Source: Phaeospirillum sp.
Lineage (GTDB): Bacteria > Pseudomonadota > Alphaproteobacteria > Rhodospirillales > Magnetospirillaceae
Direction of reading: 5' to 3'
DNA length: 64,000 bases
NCBI GenBank assembly: GCA_030651575.1
Contig: JAUSFB010000032.1
Coordinates: 148,001 to 212,000 of the forward strand
Shown piece by piece: positions 34,797 to 46,296 of the stretch (the stretch's first letter is position 1; each line of letters starts with the position of its first letter). The position numbers and the translations under genes were made by a program. A model generated the notes under the pieces. The model was not told the DNA's origin. It searched no databases and saw nothing but the letters and a program-made list of their open reading frames with translations.

Positions 34797-35942
34797 ATGG
34801 CAATATCAGGGATTATCATAGGTAATATCACCTTGGTGATTTTTGTATTATCTGGAGCGATTTATTTATCTCTCTGTCTCCGTCAAGTTCTGTCCTTTCG
34901 CGAATTATGCTCTGTCGCCGATTCCGAATTTCTTCCTGCCCTATCGATCGTGAAACCGCTTTGCGGCGACGAGCCAAGGCTTTACGAGTGCCTGCGTTCG
35001 TTCTGTGATCAGGACTATCCCGATTATCAGGTGGTGTTCGGGGTTCGTGATTCCAACGATCCCGCCGTCGCCGTGGTTGCGCGCCTGAAGGCCGAGTTTC
35101 CACAGCGTGATATCGCGCTGGTGTGCGATGCCCGTATCCACGGTGCGAATCTTAAGATCAGCAACGTCATGAATATCATGCCGGCGTGTCGGCATGACTT
35201 CCTGCTGGTTTCCGATAGCGATGTCGAAGTCGGCCAGGATTGCCTGCGCGCCGTCGTCGCCGCCATGGCCGAGCCCAAGGTTGGGGCCGTCTCTTGCATT
35301 TACAAAGGGGCGCCGACCCAGGGCTGGGTTTCGGTTCTCGGGGCGCTCAACATCAACACCTGGATCGTGCCGTCGGTTCTGCTCGATCGTGCGTTGAACG
35401 GGATTGACGCCTGCCTGGGGCCGGTGTTGCTCCTGCGGCGAACCGCGCTGGGCGACATCGGCGGGTTTCCGGCTGTTGCCAATTATCTGGCCGAAGATCA
35501 TGAAATCGGTGAGATGTTGAATCGCGCCGGCTGGGATGTTCGCCTCAGCGCCTATACCGTGGACACCATGGTCAATGAGGTCGGTCTTGGCGCCTTGTTC
35601 CGGCATGAGGTTCGGTGGGCGCATACCGTGCGTTCTGTCCGTCCATCCGATCATTTTCTGTCGTTGGTAACCTGCTCGCTACCGCTATTGCTGGTCCTGT
35701 TGGCCATGACCCCCACATGGTGGGGCGGGGGGCTGGTTGGGGGGTATCTGGTGTTACGGCTATGGCTGGATCGTGCGGTCAGCGCCCGGTTTACTCTTAC
35801 CCGCCGCACATCCATGTGGCTGGCCCCGATTCGCGAATGCCTGTGTTTCGCGGTCTGGCTTTACAGCACCTTCAGCCGGGCCGTGGTCTGGCGCGGTCAG
35901 CCGTTCAAGCTGTTGAGCGGCGGGCGTCTGGTGCCCCTATAA
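34797..35942 (+). CDS. hpnI: GT21-type glycosyltransferase, HpnI-like (hopanoid glycosylation)
   Basis: A 381-residue ceramide-glucosyltransferase-type enzyme. An N-terminal membrane helix (about 8-30) is followed by the GT-A domain: SIVKPLCGDEP, the DxD-like VSDSDVEV, catalytic Asp in LAEDHEIG, and the acceptor motif RHEVRWAHT (the Q/R-x-x-R-W signature). Two or three C-terminal helices follow. HpnI adds N-acetylglucosamine to bacteriohopanetetrol; the presence of hpnC and hpnE elsewhere in the window supports this over ceramide glucosylation, which remains possible. The gene is preceded by an 82-base AT-rich gap. Confidence 0.78.
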   Translation: MAISGIIIGNITLVIFVLSGAIYLSLCLRQVLSFRELCSVADSEFLPALSIVKPLCGDEPRLYECLRSFCDQDYPDYQVVFGVRDSNDPAVAVVARLKAEFPQRDIALVCDARIHGANLKISNVMNIMPACRHDFLLVSDSDVEVGQDCLRAVVAAMAEPKVGAVSCIYKGAPTQGWVSVLGALNINTWIVPSVLLDRALNGIDACLGPVLLLRRTALGDIGGFPAVANYLAEDHEIGEMLNRAGWDVRLSAYTVDTMVNEVGLGALFRHEVRWAHTVRSVRPSDHFLSLVTCSLPLLLVLLAMTPTWWGGGLVGGYLVLRLWLDRAVSARFTLTRRTSMWLAPIRECLCFAVWLYSTFSRAVVWRGQPFKLLSGGRLVPL

Positions 35943-35944
35943 CC

Positions 35945-37306
35945 CTATGGAGCCTCGGCACGCAGGGACTCGACCGCGTGCAACCATGGGACCAGCGCCT
36001 CGCGGGCGCGGACCGAATAGAGCTTCTTACGGTCGCGTCCCTTGACCCGTCGGCCATTGTCGTCACGCTCGGGCGGTGGCGGAAACAGGCCGAAATTGAT
36101 ATTCATCGGCTGGTAGGTCTCGGCATTGGCCCCGCCGGTGACATGCGCCAGCAAGGCACCCAACGCGGTCAGCGGTGGCGGTGGCGGCAGGTCGCGGCCC
36201 AGAATATCGGCGGCGGTGAATAACCCGGCCAACAGACCGATGGCGGCGCTTTCCACATAGCCCTCGCACCCCGTTACCTGACCGGCGAGGCGCAGACGCG
36301 GCTGGGCCTTCAGGCGGAGGAAGCCGTCGAGAACCCTGGGACCATTGACGAAGGTGTTGCGATGCAGGCCGCCAAGGCGGGCGAACTCGGCCTGCTCCAG
36401 TCCCGGAATCGAACGGAAGATGCGGGCCTGTTCGCCATGGCGCAGCTTGGTCTGAAAGCCGACGAGGTTGTAAAGCGTACCCAGCGCATTGTCTTGGCGC
36501 AATTGCACCACCGCGAACGATTTGGGGCCGTTGGGGTCGGTCAGCCCCACCGGCTTCATCGGGCCATAGGCCAGGGTGTCGCGTCCGCGCGCCGCCATAA
36601 CTTCGATGGGCAGGCATCCCTCGAAATAGGGGGTATCTTTTTCCCAGTCGTGGAAATCAACCTTGTCGGCGGCGATCAGTCCATCGATGAAGGCGTAATA
36701 CTGGTCCTTGGTCAGGGGGCAGTTGATGTAGTCCGAGCCGGTTCCCTTGTCATAGCGCGACTGGAACCAAGCCTTGGAGAAGTCGACGCTCTCCTTGGTT
36801 ACGATGGGAGCGATGGCATCGAAAAAGGCCAGCGATTCTTCGCCGGTCAGGCCGCGCAGCCCCTCGGCCATGGCGGGGGAGGTCAGGGGGCCGGTGGCGA
36901 TGATCGCGTTGTCCCACTCGGCAGGCGGCAGGCCGGCCACTTCCTCCCGCTGGATGGCGACCCGCGGATGGCCGGAAAGAGCGGACTGGACGGCTTGGGA
37001 AAAGCCGTCCCTGTCCACCGCCAGGGCGCCGCCGGCCGGCACCTTATGGGCATCGGCCATGGTCAGGATCAGGGAGCCGGCCTTGCGCATCTCTTCGTGC
37101 AGCAGGCCGACGGCATTGTAGTCGGCGTCATCGGAGCGTAACGAGTTGGAACAGACCAGTTCGGCCAGCCCATCGGTCTGATGGGCCGCCGTGGTCCGGA
37201 CCGGACGCATTTCGTGGAGGATGACGGAGAGTCCGGCGTTTGCGAGCTGCCATGCGGATTCCGACCCGGCCAGCCCGCCGCCGATCACATGAACGGTTCG
37301 AGTCAT
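35945..37306 (-). CDS. trmFO: Methylenetetrahydrofolate--tRNA-(uracil-5-)-methyltransferase TrmFO
   Basis: A 453-residue flavoprotein that makes 5-methyluridine at position 54 of tRNA using methylene-THF and FADH2. The N-terminal FAD motif reads [19 protein letters not shown]. The family-typical [18 protein letters not shown] near residue 50, and the C-terminal [10 protein letters not shown] are clear. It converges with hpnI, the two stops being only 2 bases apart. Confidence 0.97.
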   Translation of the reverse strand: MTRTVHVIGGGLAGSESAWQLANAGLSVILHEMRPVRTTAAHQTDGLAELVCSNSLRSDDADYNAVGLLHEEMRKAGSLILTMADAHKVPAGGALAVDRDGFSQAVQSALSGHPRVAIQREEVAGLPPAEWDNAIIATGPLTSPAMAEGLRGLTGEESLAFFDAIAPIVTKESVDFSKAWFQSRYDKGTGSDYINCPLTKDQYYAFIDGLIAADKVDFHDWEKDTPYFEGCLPIEVMAARGRDTLAYGPMKPVGLTDPNGPKSFAVVQLRQDNALGTLYNLVGFQTKLRHGEQARIFRSIPGLEQAEFARLGGLHRNTFVNGPRVLDGFLRLKAQPRLRLAGQVTGCEGYVESAAIGLLAGLFTAADILGRDLPPPPPLTALGALLAHVTGGANAETYQPMNINFGLFPPPPERDDNGRRVKGRDRKKLYSVRAREALVPWLHAVESLRAEAP

Positions 37307-37355
37307 AGGGGTGACATAAACTGTCCGATCAAGCCTGTCCAGAGGAAGGCTCTCA

Positions 37356-37613
37356 TTATGACGCCGCCAGTTGGGTGAGGAAGGCGGCCGAGCTGCTGAC
37401 CGTCGGGGTGATCGACGACGTCCCGGTCACGGCCTTGCCGCGCAGGCCGTCGACCTTGGCGGGGCTGGACTTGTCGGGCATGTCCATGGGACCGAATGCG
37501 TAGCTGGCGAAGGCGCTTGCGGTGCCGGTCTTTTCCGGGCGGGTGGAGTGGCTGGCCGCCTCGTCCTTGCGGTTCAGCAGGAGAGTCTTGGATACACTGC
37601 TCAGGGCTTGCAT
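37356..37613 (-). CDS. Small hypothetical protein
   Basis: An 85-residue frame, Ser/Ala/Thr-rich with a basic and proline-bearing middle ([17 protein letters not shown]). No family recognised. The start at 37613 is chosen because GGAG lies 8 bases upstream; the longer frame to 37763 has no support. Composition resembles small flagellar or export-associated peptides, but that is weak. It could be a spurious frame. Confidence 0.4.
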   Translation of the reverse strand: MQALSSVSKTLLLNRKDEAASHSTRPEKTGTASAFASYAFGPMDMPDKSSPAKVDGLRGKAVTGTSSITPTVSSSAAFLTQLAAS

Positions 37614-37814
37614 GTTCGTTCTCCGAGGGAGATGGGCTGACGGATCATATGCATGCCATGTGCCACGGGCATATGGGCGGAAAGCCGCCGTTTTCCCGCC
37701 CGGAGACCCGGCAAAACCTGCCGCGTGGTCATCCGTGGAAGGACATTCCTTCCTGGGCCGCAATAGGGTATAAGCACGCCGCCACTACCCCTTAGGATGG
37801 GAAAGAGACCCCCC

Positions 37815-38216
37815 ATGTCCAAGATCTATTATGTCGTCGGTGGAGAATACGCCGATACGTCGTTCTCCATCATCGCTCCCGGCCACTCCGAGGAACGCTT
37901 TGGCCCATTCGGGGAGCATGAAGCCCATATCTGCTGGCGCGCCCTTACCGGCAAGACCGTCGATAACGCGATGGTCCGCTATTTCATCCGCTCCAACGAA
38001 GAAGCTTCCAGTGATACCTGGTATGTGATCGGCGGCGAATACGCCGATACCGGTTTCCAGACCATTGCTCCGGGTAAAAAGAAAGACATTCTGGGGCCGT
38101 ATAATCGGCAGGACGCGCTGAACAAGTGGCGCGAATTGACCGGCAAGACGGTGGACAGCGCGCTCACCCGCTATGATCTGTGCACCAAGGAAGAATTGGC
38201 GCGTCGGGATCTTTAA
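37815..38216 (+). CDS. Tandem DUF4170 protein
   Basis: A 133-residue protein made of two copies of one module of about 65 residues. Copy one opens IYYVVGGEYADTSF and ends LTGKTVDNAMVRYFI; copy two opens WYVIGGEYADTGF and ends LTGKTVDSALTRYDL. Both also share the IAPG...GPF/Y segment. DUF4170 proteins are small alphaproteobacterial proteins of unknown role, usually with a single module. The start at 37815 is preferred over 37797. No signal peptide. Confidence 0.75.
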   Translation: MSKIYYVVGGEYADTSFSIIAPGHSEERFGPFGEHEAHICWRALTGKTVDNAMVRYFIRSNEEASSDTWYVIGGEYADTGFQTIAPGKKKDILGPYNRQDALNKWRELTGKTVDSALTRYDLCTKEELARRDL

Positions 38217-38291
38217 GCATCGGCGGCTGGCAATGGCCGGGAAATCGCGCTATTGCCTTGCGTCGAACTCATTGTGAGCGGGAGGGAATTC

Positions 38292-38624
38292 GTGTCGCAT
38301 TATCCCAATAAGTACCATGCCTTCATCTGCGCCCAGCGCCGCCCCGACGGGCATCCGCGCGGTTGCTGTTCCAGCAAGGGCGGCGGGCAGCCGTTGTTCG
38401 AGCGTCTGGTCGGCAAGATGAGCGAAAAGAACCTGTGGGAAGCCGGAATCAGCGTCGCTTCATCCAGCTGCCTCGGCTTTTGCAAGTTCGGGCCGCTGAT
38501 GGTCGTCTATCCTCAGGGCGTTTGGTACAAGGTCGAGACCGTGGAAGACATCGACGAGATCGTCGAGTCCCACTTCGTCAACGACAAGCCGGTCGAGCGT
38601 TTGATCGTTACGCCTGGAAAATGA
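38292..38624 (+). CDS. Thioredoxin-like 2Fe-2S ferredoxin
   Basis: A 110-residue ferredoxin of the Shethna/thioredoxin-like type. Four cysteines fit the cluster ligands: AFICAQRR, RGCCSSKGGG, and the pair in SSSCLGFCKFGPLMVVYP. Such ferredoxins donate electrons or assist cluster assembly; the partner is unknown. The start is GTG at 38292, fixed by a GGGAGGG site 6 bases upstream; the TTG at 38253 is a poorer alternative. Confidence 0.85.
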   Translation: MSHYPNKYHAFICAQRRPDGHPRGCCSSKGGGQPLFERLVGKMSEKNLWEAGISVASSSCLGFCKFGPLMVVYPQGVWYKVETVEDIDEIVESHFVNDKPVERLIVTPGK

Positions 38625-38637
38625 TCTTCTTCGCGGC

Positions 38638-38706
38638 CTGATCCGGCCAAAGACAACCCTGGGCTCCGCACTGTTTTTCGAGCGTGGAGCCCAGGAGCCG
38701 GATCAG
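38638..38706. terminator. Nested hairpin between converging genes
   Basis: CTGATCCGGC (38638-38647) pairs with GCCGGATCAG (38697-38706), and inside it CCTGGGCTCC (38658-38667) pairs with GGAGCCCAGG (38686-38695). The loop holds TTTTT. It lies between the ferredoxin stop and the parvulin stop, which it includes, and could terminate from both sides. There is no clear U tract outside the stem. Confidence 0.5.
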
Positions 38707-39023
38707 TCGGTACGCTGGATCAGGTGGAAACCGAACGGGGTTTCCACCACGCCGCTGACCTCGCCCGAAGTCAGGGCGAAGGCCGCCACTTCGAATTCGG
38801 GGACCATGGCGCCGGCCGGGAAGAAGCCCAGATCGCCGCCCTCCTCGGAAGAGGGGCAATCGGAATACTGCCGCGCCATCTGGCCGAAATCGGCGCCTTC
38901 CTTGATTTCCGCCAGGACTTCGGTGATGGCGGAAAGGGCTTCGTCCTTGGAACGGGTGGCCTGGGACCGCATGGACCCCTTGTACATCAACAAGATATGG
39001 GCGGCGCGAATCTGAGAGGACAT
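38703..39023 (-). CDS. Parvulin-type peptidyl-prolyl isomerase
   Basis: A 106-residue single rotamase domain, cytoplasmic since no signal peptide is present. Parvulin motifs are IRAAHILLMYKG at the N-terminus, DFGQMARQYSDCPSSEEGGDLGFF, and the closing VETPFGFHLIQRTD. It resembles E. coli PpiC in size. The start at 39023 follows GGAG by 7 bases. Confidence 0.93.
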   Translation of the reverse strand: MSSQIRAAHILLMYKGSMRSQATRSKDEALSAITEVLAEIKEGADFGQMARQYSDCPSSEEGGDLGFFPAGAMVPEFEVAAFALTSGEVSGVVETPFGFHLIQRTD

Positions 39024-39061
39024 GGGAAACTCCACAGGGTAAGACTGGCGGCACTGTAGCG

Positions 39062-39856
39062 TTATCGCCGTGGCTTTGCCAGTTCATGGATAAGGATGGC
39101 GGCGGTGGCCGCCACATTCAGCGACTGCACCCGTCCCGAACCGGGAATGGTGGCGATGTCGTCGCAAGCGGCCAGGGTGGCGGGGCTGAGGCCCTCTTCC
39201 TCGTTGCCCAGAATCATGGCGATCGGTTTGCCGGGAGCCGCCAGGACTTCGGTCAACGGCCGGCCCGCCCCCAGGGCGGTTCCGACGATCCGATAGGAAT
39301 CGCGCAGGCGCCTGAGCCCGGCGACCAGCCTTGGCGCCCGAATCACCTCGATCCATTCCAGCCCGCCCTCGGATACCCGAAAGGAGGCCTCGGACGGGGC
39401 TGCCTGTCCGGGGTGATCGGAAATCACCAGCCGCTCCAGTCCGAAAAAGGCCATGGTTCGGGCGATGGCCCCCAGATTATGGGGATTGCCGATACCGTCG
39501 AGAATCAGCAGCGGCGCGCCGGACTTGGCCCACAGCTTGGCCTCGGCCGGATCGAACAAGGCGATCGGCTTGGGTTTGGCCACCACGACGATGCCGCCAT
39601 GCAGTTGGGTGCCGGCGATCTTGGTCAACTCGTCGGTGGGCACCAGCCGGTAGGGCTTGTGCTGCTGGGCCATCAGGCTGCAAAATCCGCCGATCAGCGG
39701 CTTCATGCGGTCGTCGTAGAATAGTCGTTCGGCGCGGCGGGGATCATGCTCGAACAGCGCCTTGACGGCGGGGAGGCCGGTGATCCGTTCGCTGTCGTCC
39801 CTGGGCCGTGCGTGCGGGGCGGTGGGCTTCTTGTGCGGAGCGGGCGGTCGTGCCAT
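39062..39856 (-). CDS. SPOUT-family RNA 2'-O-methyltransferase (TrmH/RlmB-like)
   Basis: A 264-residue SpoU/TrmH-class enzyme that methylates ribose 2'-OH in tRNA or rRNA with SAM. An N-terminal substrate domain (ERITGLPAVKALFE) precedes the knot domain with motifs ILDGIGNPHNLGAIARTM, IAMILGNEEEGLSP and IPGSGRVQSLNVAATAAI. The basic N-terminal tail (HKKPTAPHARPR) probably contacts RNA. Target not determinable. Head to head with the pseudouridine synthase at 39889. Confidence 0.88.
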   Translation of the reverse strand: MARPPAPHKKPTAPHARPRDDSERITGLPAVKALFEHDPRRAERLFYDDRMKPLIGGFCSLMAQQHKPYRLVPTDELTKIAGTQLHGGIVVVAKPKPIALFDPAEAKLWAKSGAPLLILDGIGNPHNLGAIARTMAFFGLERLVISDHPGQAAPSEASFRVSEGGLEWIEVIRAPRLVAGLRRLRDSYRIVGTALGAGRPLTEVLAAPGKPIAMILGNEEEGLSPATLAACDDIATIPGSGRVQSLNVAATAAILIHELAKPRR

Positions 39857-39888
39857 GACAGGGCCTTGTTGCAGATGGAGACAGTGTT

Positions 39889-40458
39889 GTGCCCCGACTG
39901 ATCCTGTTCAACAAGCCTTATGACGTTCTGACCCAATTCACCGACCGCGAAGGCGGTCGGTCCACCCTCAGGCATTACATCGACGCGCCCGGGGTTTATG
40001 CCGCCGGACGGTTGGATCGGGATTCGGAAGGCCTGCTGGTGCTGACGGATTCCGGGGCATTGATCAAGCGGATCAGCGACCCCCGCCACAAGCTGCCCAA
40101 GACCTACTGGGTCCAGGTGGAGGGAGTGCCGACCGAGGCGGCGCTGGGGCGCCTGCGCCAGGGCGTGGTCCTCAACGACGGCCCAACCTTGCCGGCCGGC
40201 GCGCGACTGATGGCCGAGCCTGCCGGGTTATGGCCGCGCGATCCTCCGATCCGCTTCCGCGCCGCCATTCCTACTTCCTGGATCGAGCTTAGTCTGCGTG
40301 AGGGCCGTAACCGGCAGGTTCGCCGCATGACCGCCGCGGTGGGTTATCCGACCCTAAGGCTGATCCGCTGGGCGGTGGGGGAATGGAGTCTGGACGGCCT
40401 TTGCCCCGGCCAGTGGCGGGAGGCGGGGATAAACGATCACCCAGGAAAGAAGCGGTAG
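39889..40458 (+). CDS. rluE: Pseudouridine synthase RluE-like (RsuA family)
   Basis: A 189-residue RsuA/RluB/RluE-family enzyme without an S4 domain, as RluE is. The catalytic Asp is in [27 protein letters not shown] follows, and [23 protein letters not shown] is the closing core motif. RluE modifies U2457 of 23S rRNA in E. coli. The start is GTG at 39889, near no better ATG. Confidence 0.88.
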   Translation: MPRLILFNKPYDVLTQFTDREGGRSTLRHYIDAPGVYAAGRLDRDSEGLLVLTDSGALIKRISDPRHKLPKTYWVQVEGVPTEAALGRLRQGVVLNDGPTLPAGARLMAEPAGLWPRDPPIRFRAAIPTSWIELSLREGRNRQVRRMTAAVGYPTLRLIRWAVGEWSLDGLCPGQWREAGINDHPGKKR

Positions 40459-40462
40459 AGGA

Positions 40463-41320
40463 CTAGCGGGCAGTCTCCCAGGTCACTTCGGCCCGGCGAT
40501 TGCGCTGTTCCTTGACGTTGTTCTTGGTGGGAACCGCCAGCTTTTCCTTGCCGAAACCGACGACTTCGACGGAAACGCCCTCGACCCCAAGCTTCTTCAG
40601 CTGATCGGCGACGGCCTTGGCGCGCCGTTCGGACAGGGATTTGTTATAGGGCTTGCCGCCGACCGTATCGGTGAAGCCATGGATGCGGATCACCATCGGC
40701 TTTGCCGCCTTCAGCGCCGGTGCGGCGTCGTAAAGTGTCTGCATGGCCGAGGCGTTGATCTCGGCCTTGTTGTAATCGAAGGGAATCACCAATGGCTGAG
40801 CCGGGGCCGGAGCCTCCACCGTCGCGGGGACCGCGGGAGGCTTCAACTTGGGCTCGGTGGCAAGGAAGGTGGTCTTGCAGCCGGGGTCTTTCTCACGCTC
40901 CCACTCTTCCTCGATCCAGCAATCGAGCGAAACCTGAGCCTTGGCGGCTTCGACCGGAACCCGCTCGCGGGCGCCCTTGTCGAAATCGTCCATCAATGCC
41001 GCCCGAGCCTGCTGGAGTACGGGGGCCGCCTCGACGGGAACGTCCCAATCGGCGGGATTTTCCGGCGGCACCACTTCGCCGGTGGCGGCGCGTTCCGCCT
41101 TGCGGGCATAGACCACCGCATGACGCCATTCGTATTCGTCGATGGCCTCGTGGCGGGTGGCCTCCTTGTATTCCTCGAACAAGGCCTTGGTGAAGGGCGT
41201 GCCGACAACCGGGCTGGGAGCTGCCATGACGTCTTGAACCTCCGCCACCTGGAACGGTGTGGCGCAGGCGGAGACGGTGGCAAGGGCTACCAGGGCGGTC
41301 AGAACGCGGACGATCTTCAT
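40463..41320 (-). CDS. OmpA-family lipoprotein
   Basis: A 285-residue lipoprotein: signal peptide ending ATVSAC (Cys19 lipidated), a helical middle part rich in Glu and Ala (35-165), a short proline/alanine linker near 160-175, and a C-terminal OmpA domain (about 175-285) with MVIRIHGFTDTVGG and NKSLSERRAKAVADQL, which binds peptidoglycan. It would tether the outer membrane to the wall, like Pal, but the gene is not in a tol cluster. The 220 bases upstream (41321-41542) are AT-rich with no clear feature. Confidence 0.87.
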   Translation of the reverse strand: MKIVRVLTALVALATVSACATPFQVAEVQDVMAAPSPVVGTPFTKALFEEYKEATRHEAIDEYEWRHAVVYARKAERAATGEVVPPENPADWDVPVEAAPVLQQARAALMDDFDKGARERVPVEAAKAQVSLDCWIEEEWEREKDPGCKTTFLATEPKLKPPAVPATVEAPAPAQPLVIPFDYNKAEINASAMQTLYDAAPALKAAKPMVIRIHGFTDTVGGKPYNKSLSERRAKAVADQLKKLGVEGVSVEVVGFGKEKLAVPTKNNVKEQRNRRAEVTWETAR

Positions 41321-41542
41321 GGTCGGGTCTCGTCAGGCTATGGATGCGCCAATGCCATAGCGGCTTCAGCAACACTCCAATCTTGCAAGAGTAGACTCAA
41401 TTGTCCAGGAAAAATCATATAGTCCCTGATGGAGGACTCAAGTAAGCGGTTTCACATGTGTTGTAGTAAGGCAGAAAACAATTAATTCTCTGTCTTAACA
41501 GTGCCGAATCGAGGTTAAGAAAAATACATTTGAAACAATGCG

Positions 41543-44386
<2,844 letters not shown>

Positions 44387-44530
44387 GATTTTTCATCCCT
44401 TATCGCCGGGCGCCGTTTCCGGCGGCCTGGCTTTCGCTGCGCGAGTGGCGGCCTCCGGGCGGAACCCGCTTGTCGGAACTACCGTGTCAGGCGGCGGATG
44501 TTAGAGATATTCGAGGCTGGGATACAAGGG

Positions 44531-45925
44531 TTACGCCTGCATGGCCTCGATGCCGTCGCTGACGGGCTCGGCATGGACCACCACCCGTGAGACACCGTGG
44601 ACGCTGTCGCGGAGTCGGTGTTCGAGCCGGACGGTGGCCTGATGCACCAAACCGATCGGGGTCAGATCGGGAAACAGGCAATGAAACGAGACATAGAGCC
44701 CGTCTTCACGCTCCTGTGCTTCCAGGTGGTGTACGGATTCCACCAATCCATCCTCGGCGGCGGCGCGGGCGACGGCTTTTCCAACCTCGGCCAGGCGGTC
44801 GCCGGTTGGGGGGGCGCCGGAAAAAACGGTGGCCCGGCGGGGATCCATATGGGTGTCGATGGTCACCTCGGCGCTCAGTTCGGCGGTCAGGGCGGCTTCC
44901 AGCTCGGTGGCGACGGCGTGGGCGGCGACGATGGTCAGGGTTTCATCGACCTCGATGTCGAAGCTGAGATGAGGATGCCCCCCGACGGCGGCAACCCCCA
45001 CATTGTGGACCGAAAGGCCTCGAGCGGCGGCCAGCACCCGCACGGTCTCGGCGATGCTCTCGTCGTCGAGGGTCAGCGGCTCGGCGATGACGACGGGCTG
45101 AACTTCGGGCAGTTCGGCCGCCAGACGGGTTATTACCGCCCGGCGTAGCGCCTCGACCTGCCCCAGGTGCAAGGTGCGGCCGACCTTGATCACCACTTCG
45201 GCGAAGACGATGGGGCCGGCGGGGCGGGCGCGGACCAACTCGACACGGGCAATGCCAGAGACCGAGGCCGCGACCTCTTCGATCCGTTCGGCGATTCCCT
45301 GGGGTGCGGCATCCACCAGGACATCGATGGTCCGGGTGCCAAGGCGCCAGCCCGCCAGAATGACGAAGCAAGCCACCCCCAGCGCCGCGACCGCATCGCC
45401 CTTCGGCCAGCCTAGCCAGACCAGCCCCAGGCCCACCAGCACGGCGGAGGAACTGAGAATATCGGACGAGAAGTGCAGGGCGTCGGCTTCCAGCGCCTGA
45501 CTGCCGGTTTCCTTGGCGACCTTGGACAAGGCTCGTGAGCGACCGATATCGATCAGGATCGATACGACGATCACCGCCACCGACCACCAGGAGCTTTCGA
45601 CCTCAACCGTCTCTGCCGTCAATCGGCCGATGGCTTCCTTGATGATCCATGCGGCGGTGATGAACAGCAGGCCGGTTTCGATCAGGGCGGAAACGCTTTC
45701 GACCTTGCCGTGGCCATAGGGATGACGCTCATCCGCCGGCTGGTCGCCGATCCGGACCGCGAACCAAGTCAGAATCGCTGCCCCCATATCCAGCAGGGAA
45801 TGGGCAGCCTCGGACAATACGCCAAGGCTGCCGGTCATCAACCCGACCACCAGTTTCATGACGGTCATGACGGCACTGGCAAAGACCGAGGAAAGGGCGA
45901 CGCTTTGCTTGCGGTCAGTCGACAT
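44531..45925 (-). CDS. Cation diffusion facilitator transporter with extended C-terminal region
   Basis: A 464-residue CDF antiporter, about 160 residues longer than usual. The transmembrane core (1-205) has six helices, with metal-site motifs EAAHSLLDMG in helix 2 and ALHFSSDILS in helix 5, the His-x-x-x-Asp pairs of zinc/iron-type CDFs. Three ferredoxin-like cytoplasmic segments follow: about 205-290 (IARVELVRARPAGP), 295-370 (VHNVGVAAVGGHPH) and 385-460 (VESVHHLEAQE). The start at 45925 is used because the frame upstream lacks a site. Metal substrate (Zn, Fe, Mn, Co) unknown; a manganese exporter with a riboswitch lies next to it, divergently. Confidence 0.88.
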   Translation of the reverse strand: MSTDRKQSVALSSVFASAVMTVMKLVVGLMTGSLGVLSEAAHSLLDMGAAILTWFAVRIGDQPADERHPYGHGKVESVSALIETGLLFITAAWIIKEAIGRLTAETVEVESSWWSVAVIVVSILIDIGRSRALSKVAKETGSQALEADALHFSSDILSSSAVLVGLGLVWLGWPKGDAVAALGVACFVILAGWRLGTRTIDVLVDAAPQGIAERIEEVAASVSGIARVELVRARPAGPIVFAEVVIKVGRTLHLGQVEALRRAVITRLAAELPEVQPVVIAEPLTLDDESIAETVRVLAAARGLSVHNVGVAAVGGHPHLSFDIEVDETLTIVAAHAVATELEAALTAELSAEVTIDTHMDPRRATVFSGAPPTGDRLAEVGKAVARAAAEDGLVESVHHLEAQEREDGLYVSFHCLFPDLTPIGLVHQATVRLEHRLRDSVHGVSRVVVHAEPVSDGIEAMQA

Positions 45926-46094
45926 AGTGGCGGCTCCGTGGGGAAAATCCGCTTCACACCTACAGGATCGCAAACCTGTGGAAAAGATATATTATAGCTG
46001 CAATATGAATGGGTTGTGAGGTCTTTTGTGAGTTGCATTCGCATTCGTGAACAAGCTGCTTGATCCGGTTGCCGGGGGCGGCTATGGTCCGGCC

Positions 46095-46216
46095 GTCATT
46101 GGGGAGTAGCCGCCCTCGGGTTCAGAGGGGAGCGCGTCAACATACTTGGGCCTTCGTGTCCATGGCGCATTCGGGAGAACGGCATTTGTGCCGTTCGGAC
46201 TTGGCGAGACCATTGG
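46095..46216 (+). promoter_or_regulatory. yybP-ykoY manganese riboswitch
   Basis: The three conserved blocks of the yybP-ykoY aptamer appear in order and spacing: TTGGGGAGTAGCC (46099-46111), GCGTCAACATACT (46133-46146) and GGCGAGACCA (46203-46212). The two loops that clamp Mn2+ are formed by the GTCAACATAC and GCGAGACC sequences. It lies about 80 bases upstream of the UPF0016 gene. The bases between (46217-46296) would form the expression platform, for example by pairing near TCTCTCG with GCGAGAC. Mn2+ should raise expression of the exporter. Confidence 0.9.
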
Positions 46217-46296
46217 ACTTGGCGTCTCTCGACTGCGGGGTCGGGCGGGACGGTCAAGCCATTGGTTCATTCGCTCGGCCCCCGGAACTCATATCC

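Noticed and set aside
37646-37675. CATATGC/GCATATG inverted repeat upstream of the DUF4170 gene
   Set aside because: Perfect 7-base arms, but a 16-base spacer containing related sequence; could be chance and has no T run or known operator match.
44387-44530. Possible LexA (SOS) box upstream of uvrA
   Set aside because: GAAC occurs, but no GTTC follows at the required spacing; the gap upstream of ssb was also checked without a match.
44531-45925. Magnetosome MamB/MamM-type transporter
   Set aside because: It is a CDF, but it is too long, has the common His-x-x-x-Asp pairs in both helices, and no magnetosome gene is nearby.
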